Below, piece after piece: positions 62,745 to 64,000 of a DNA stretch of 64,000 nt (positions are counted from its first letter, which is position 1; every line of letters begins with the position of its first letter). The stretch lies in the NCBI GenBank assembly GCA_958295645.1, contig OY282361.1, positions 2,694,501 through 2,758,500 of the forward strand, in the 5' to 3' direction. The DNA comes from Longimicrobiales bacterium (GTDB lineage Bacteria; Gemmatimonadota; Gemmatimonadetes; Longimicrobiales; Gaopeijiaceae). A program made the translations under genes and the position numbers. The notes under the pieces are model-generated. The model was not told the origin of the DNA. It did not search any database and was given only the letters and a program-made list of their open reading frames with translations.

Positions 62745-64000
62745 TCAAGCGGGAGGCCAGTGCGGAACTGGGACCAGCTCCAGCACCAAGCGGGCCTGCT
62801 GTTCCGCGGCGCCGCTGTTCTGCTCCAGCACGCGTCTGCCTGCCCGGCCGACCTGCGCAGCGCCGTCCGGGTCCGCCAGCCACTTCGCCGCGACGGCCAT
62901 GGGGTCCCGGCTCACCACCAGCCCGCCGCCCCTCACCAGCTGGCTCACGATCTCCGCGAAGTTCTCGCAGTGCGGCCCCATTGCCGTGGGCTTCCCGAGC
63001 GCCACCGGCTCCAGCGGATTCGAGCCCCCCATCGGGCCCAGGCTCCTGCCGACGAAGACGGCGTCGGCAAGCGAGTACGCCAGCGGCAGTTCGCCGATCG
63101 TGTCGAGGAGAAAGACGGGCGGCCCGGCTCGGCTTCCCCGCGCTCGGCCGCTACCTCTCGCGGTCCGGCTGCGGCGGGTCATGCCCGGAACCAGAGCGGC
63201 CACCTCGTCCCAGCGATCCTGGTTGCGGGGCGCCAGCAGCAGCTGACAACCCGGCGGGCGACTCCGGAGGATCGCCTCTTCCTCGCCGGGCCCCGTGGAC
63301 CCGGCCACGACCAGCGGACGATCCCGGTCGAGTCCCAGGTCGCAGGCCAGCGCCTCCGCCGCTTCCGGGTCGGGCGCCCTCTGGGCCGCGTCCCACTTCA
63401 GGCTTGCCCCGACGACCGCACGGTCGGGCGGCACGCCCAGCGCCACGAAACGCTCGCGGTACAGCCGAGTCTGGGCCGCCGCCATGGCCAGTTGCCCGAA
63501 CATGCGGCGCACGAAGCGGCCTCCCCTGCTGTACATGCGGAAGCTTCGCCCGGAGAGCCGTCCGTTGACCACGGCGACCGGAATCCGCCGCCGCTGGCAC
63601 TCCTTCATGAAGGACGGCCACAGCTCCAGCTCGCCGAGCAGAACCAAGCCGGGATCGACCGAGTCCAGAAAGCGCCGCACCATCCAAGTGAAGTCGAGCG
63701 GAAAGCGGACCACGGGCGCCAGACCCGCGTACAGAGCCTGGGCGCGCACGAAGCCGGTCGCAGTGCCTGCGCTCAAGAGGACGTCCGGCCGTTGCGGCGA
63801 TTCGGCAAGCGCCCTCGCCAAAGGCTCCAGCGCATCGACCTCCCCCACGCTGACCCCGTGCAGCAGGATGCGCGGCCCCGGCGCCCGCCTGGGGACGACG
63901 CCGGCCCACCCGGTTCGCTCGCGAAGCGACGGCCAGGCCCCCGTCTGCGCCCGCTTCTTGGCGGCGTAGCCCGCAAGGCCCAGACCCAAGGCTAGGTCGC
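62745..64000 (-). CDS. waaA: 3-deoxy-D-manno-octulosonic acid (Kdo) transferase, start beyond the window
   Basis: It transfers Kdo to lipid A at the inner membrane, a step of LPS synthesis. The frame is open to the right edge, so the N-terminal anchor may lie outside; a TTG at 63989 is the first start inside. The visible part has the family's start LRERTGWAG, the active-site region ILLHGVSVGEVDAL with the catalytic Glu, RFPLDFTWMVRRFLDSVDP, LLGELELWPSFMKECQRRRIPVAVVNGRLSGRSF, VVGASLKWD, and late FVGRSLGPMGGSNPLEPVALGKPTAMGPH. A 30-residue Arg/Gly-rich loop (TRRSRTARGSGRARGSRAG) interrupts the C-terminal domain and is unusual. Confidence 0.92.
   Translation of the reverse strand, partial: DLALGLGLAGYAAKKRAQTGAWPSLRERTGWAGVVPRRAPGPRILLHGVSVGEVDALEPLARALAESPQRPDVLLSAGTATGFVRAQALYAGLAPVVRFPLDFTWMVRRFLDSVDPGLVLLGELELWPSFMKECQRRRIPVAVVNGRLSGRSFRMYSRGGRFVRRMFGQLAMAAAQTRLYRERFVALGVPPDRAVVGASLKWDAAQRAPDPEAAEALACDLGLDRDRPLVVAGSTGPGEEEAILRSRPPGCQLLLAPRNQDRWDEVAALVPGMTRRSRTARGSGRARGSRAGPPVFLLDTIGELPLAYSLADAVFVGRSLGPMGGSNPLEPVALGKPTAMGPHCENFAEIVSQLVRGGGLVVSRDPMAVAAKWLADPDGAAQVGRAGRRVLEQNSGAAEQQARLVLELVPVPHWPPA

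Overview
This is a gene-dense, high-GC bacterial chromosome segment. It is most like Gemmatimonadota or a related phylum; that is inference from style, not a marker gene. The pointers are an Oar-type TonB-dependent receptor, Vps10/BNR-propeller secreted proteins, many lipoproteins, TPR and 6-bladed-propeller proteins, secreted amidohydrolases, and near-universal 1-4 base stop/start overlaps (ATGA, GTGA, TTGA, TGATG). A waaA gene implies a Gram-negative envelope with LPS.

Layout. 1-9.4 kb: two coupled secreted Vps10-like propeller proteins (minus), then a nucleoside-deoxyribosyltransferase-like/ATP-cone protein and a TonB-dependent receptor (plus). 9.4-14.3 kb: a visibly lower-GC, four-gene minus-strand cassette (DNA cytosine methyltransferase, GHKL ATPase, unknown protein, DUF6339-like protein) that looks like an acquired defence island. 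14.6-16.6 kb: 17 tRNA genes in one minus-strand array behind a good sigma70-type promoter. 16.7-21.6 kb: phhB, then the coupled operon ligA / Ca2+:cation antiporter / class III aminotransferase. 21.9-33.5 kb: a frameshifted secreted HpcH/HpaI aldolase, an amidohydrolase, an ECF sigma / anti-sigma / YbjQ operon, a TPR protein, a second sigma factor, two propeller proteins, an AraC-like regulator and a membrane protein.

33.5-39.7 kb is a histidine-degradation (hut) cluster: hutI, hutF, hutU and hutH, with paired palindromes upstream of hutH and no hutG. 39.7-43.4 kb carries a split 5'-nucleotidase and a sodium:solute symporter with its small partner. 43.4-45.4 kb is an AT-richer cassette ending in a RES-domain toxin-like gene. 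45.6-53.0 kb is a complete, compact histidine-biosynthesis operon, hisG-hisC/HAD-hisB-hisH-hisF-hisA/I/E-hisD, with a hairpin/T-run attenuator candidate in its leader. Synthesis and breakdown of histidine therefore sit only about 6 kb apart.

53.2-62.7 kb encodes surface or secreted proteins: a small lipoprotein, a leucine-rich-repeat protein fused to a metzincin-type protease, and a CARDB-repeat lipoprotein made of eight near-identical 357-bp units (one carrying a 1-nt insertion). Immediately upstream is the most notable object in the window: an OsmC-family gene whose catalytic cysteine codon is an in-frame TGA, followed by a hairpin at the right distance for a bacterial SECIS, so a probable selenoprotein. 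The window ends inside waaA.
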